This document shows positions 41,773-41,976 of a stretch of DNA of 41,976 nucleotides, one piece after another; position 1 is the first letter of the stretch; each line of letters begins with the position of its first letter. Under the pieces are notes generated by a model, which had not been told where the DNA came from, did not search any database, and saw only the letters and a list, made by a program, of their open reading frames with translations. The DNA is from an uncultured Gammaproteobacteria bacterium (lineage in GTDB: Bacteria; Pseudomonadota; Gammaproteobacteria; Pseudomonadales; Azotimanducaceae), in the NCBI GenBank assembly GCA_913051785.1, contig CAJXCK010000009.1, positions 1 through 41,976 of the forward strand, in the 5' to 3' direction. A program made the translations under genes and the position numbers.

Positions 41773-41853
41773 AAGATTTCCTAGAGAAGGCAGAATGATG
41801 GGCAATTATGTTGAGTAGGATTTCTGGTTGCAATTCATAGAGGGGTTAGATGG

Positions 41854-41976
41854 ATGAATAAAAAAAATAGTATTTTTGCATTTAGTTCTGCGCTGTTGGT
41901 TCTAGTGGGTGCTATTAGTGCCTCAATATTTTGGTTCGTATGTCCTTGTGAACGAACTCCTGGAGGACCGATAGCT
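41854..41976 (+). CDS. Exported or membrane-anchored protein, cut by the right edge
   Basis: An open frame starts at ATG 41854, behind a GAGGGG ribosome site (41840-41845), and runs off the window. The visible 41 residues are MNKKNSIFAFSSALLVLVG, a hydrophobic helix continuing to AISASIFWFV, then CPCERTPGG. This is a signal peptide or membrane anchor followed by a Cys-rich start. I do not recognise the family from so little. It diverges from the MhpD-like operon. Confidence 0.6.
   Translation, partial: MNKKNSIFAFSSALLVLVGAISASIFWFVCPCERTPGGPIA

Noticed and set aside
41773-41805. Longer start of the MhpD-like protein at 41805
   Set aside because: No ribosome site precedes it, whereas AGGAAAT sits just before the ATG at 41772 and the shorter form matches family length.
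1-41976. Mobile elements, CRISPR arrays, tRNA or rRNA genes, phage genes and toxin-antitoxin pairs
   Set aside because: I looked for transposase, integrase and phage motifs, regular repeat-spacer arrays, cloverleaf signatures and small antitoxin-like pairs and saw none; a dedicated search was not possible.

Overview
The window looks like the chromosome of a marine-type gammaproteobacterium. This is an inference from protein style, the moderate GC content by eye, very short intergenic gaps and repeated overlapping gene ends; there is no rRNA, tRNA or housekeeping phylogenetic marker to prove it. I count 37 protein-coding genes, two of them cut by the window edges. No stretch without a gene exceeds about 200 bases. 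I see no RNA gene, insertion sequence, integrase, prophage or CRISPR array. The content is almost entirely accessory catabolism: five crotonase-fold (enoyl-CoA hydratase/isomerase) proteins, several unrelated oxygenases, esterases and amidohydrolases, glutathione S-transferases, and at least five secondary transporters.

Layout. 1-2916: a truncated crotonase, a Nu-class-like GST, an HSL-type carboxylesterase and a small unknown protein. 3013-6756: a plus-strand run of HpcH/HpaI aldolase, YugP-like membrane zinc peptidase, exodeoxyribonuclease III and carotenoid oxygenase. 6753-8497: molybdate transporter genes modB and modC on the minus strand; their binding-protein partner modA is about 19 kb away at 27707-28522. 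8611-11517: an exported methyltransferase-like protein, a class III aminotransferase and a GST (minus strand). 11604-13129: a crotonase and a class II aldolase (plus). 13274-15526: a crotonase followed by an atypical Nramp-related transporter (minus). 15660-17821: a PhyH dioxygenase followed by the malonate transporter pair madL-madM. 17827-18114: a small ABM-domain monooxygenase (minus).

18192-24357 is the most system-like block: an esterase with an extra C-terminal beta-domain, a lipoprotein of the DUF3604/PHP type and two different MFS transporters, all closely spaced on the plus strand. It converges on a minus-strand operon (24374-26731) of dienoyl-CoA isomerase-like crotonase, glyoxalase-like protein and nitroreductase. 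Next come a PaaG-like crotonase, modA, an MHS-type MFS transporter, an amidase and a class C beta-lactamase-like lipoprotein (26929-32560).

32656-37664 holds a TauD/TfdA dioxygenase translationally coupled to a shortened acyl-CoA-dehydrogenase-like protein, then an SDR, a hotdog-fold protein and an FAD monooxygenase-like protein. 37827-41772 holds an aldo/keto reductase converging on a minus-strand operon: an MhpD-like hydratase, a small HEWGH membrane metallopeptidase, a Rieske oxygenase and an NrtS-like nitrate/nitrite transporter. An exported or membrane protein begins at 41854 and runs off the right edge.

Working view (inference): the region is a catabolic archipelago. Esters or amides are hydrolysed, acids and sugars imported by MFS or MadLM carriers, rings or alkyl chains oxidised by Rieske, TauD, PhyH, ABM and FAD enzymes, and the products fed as CoA thioesters through crotonases, aldolases and the MhpD-like hydratase. 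The substrates cannot be read from the sequence.
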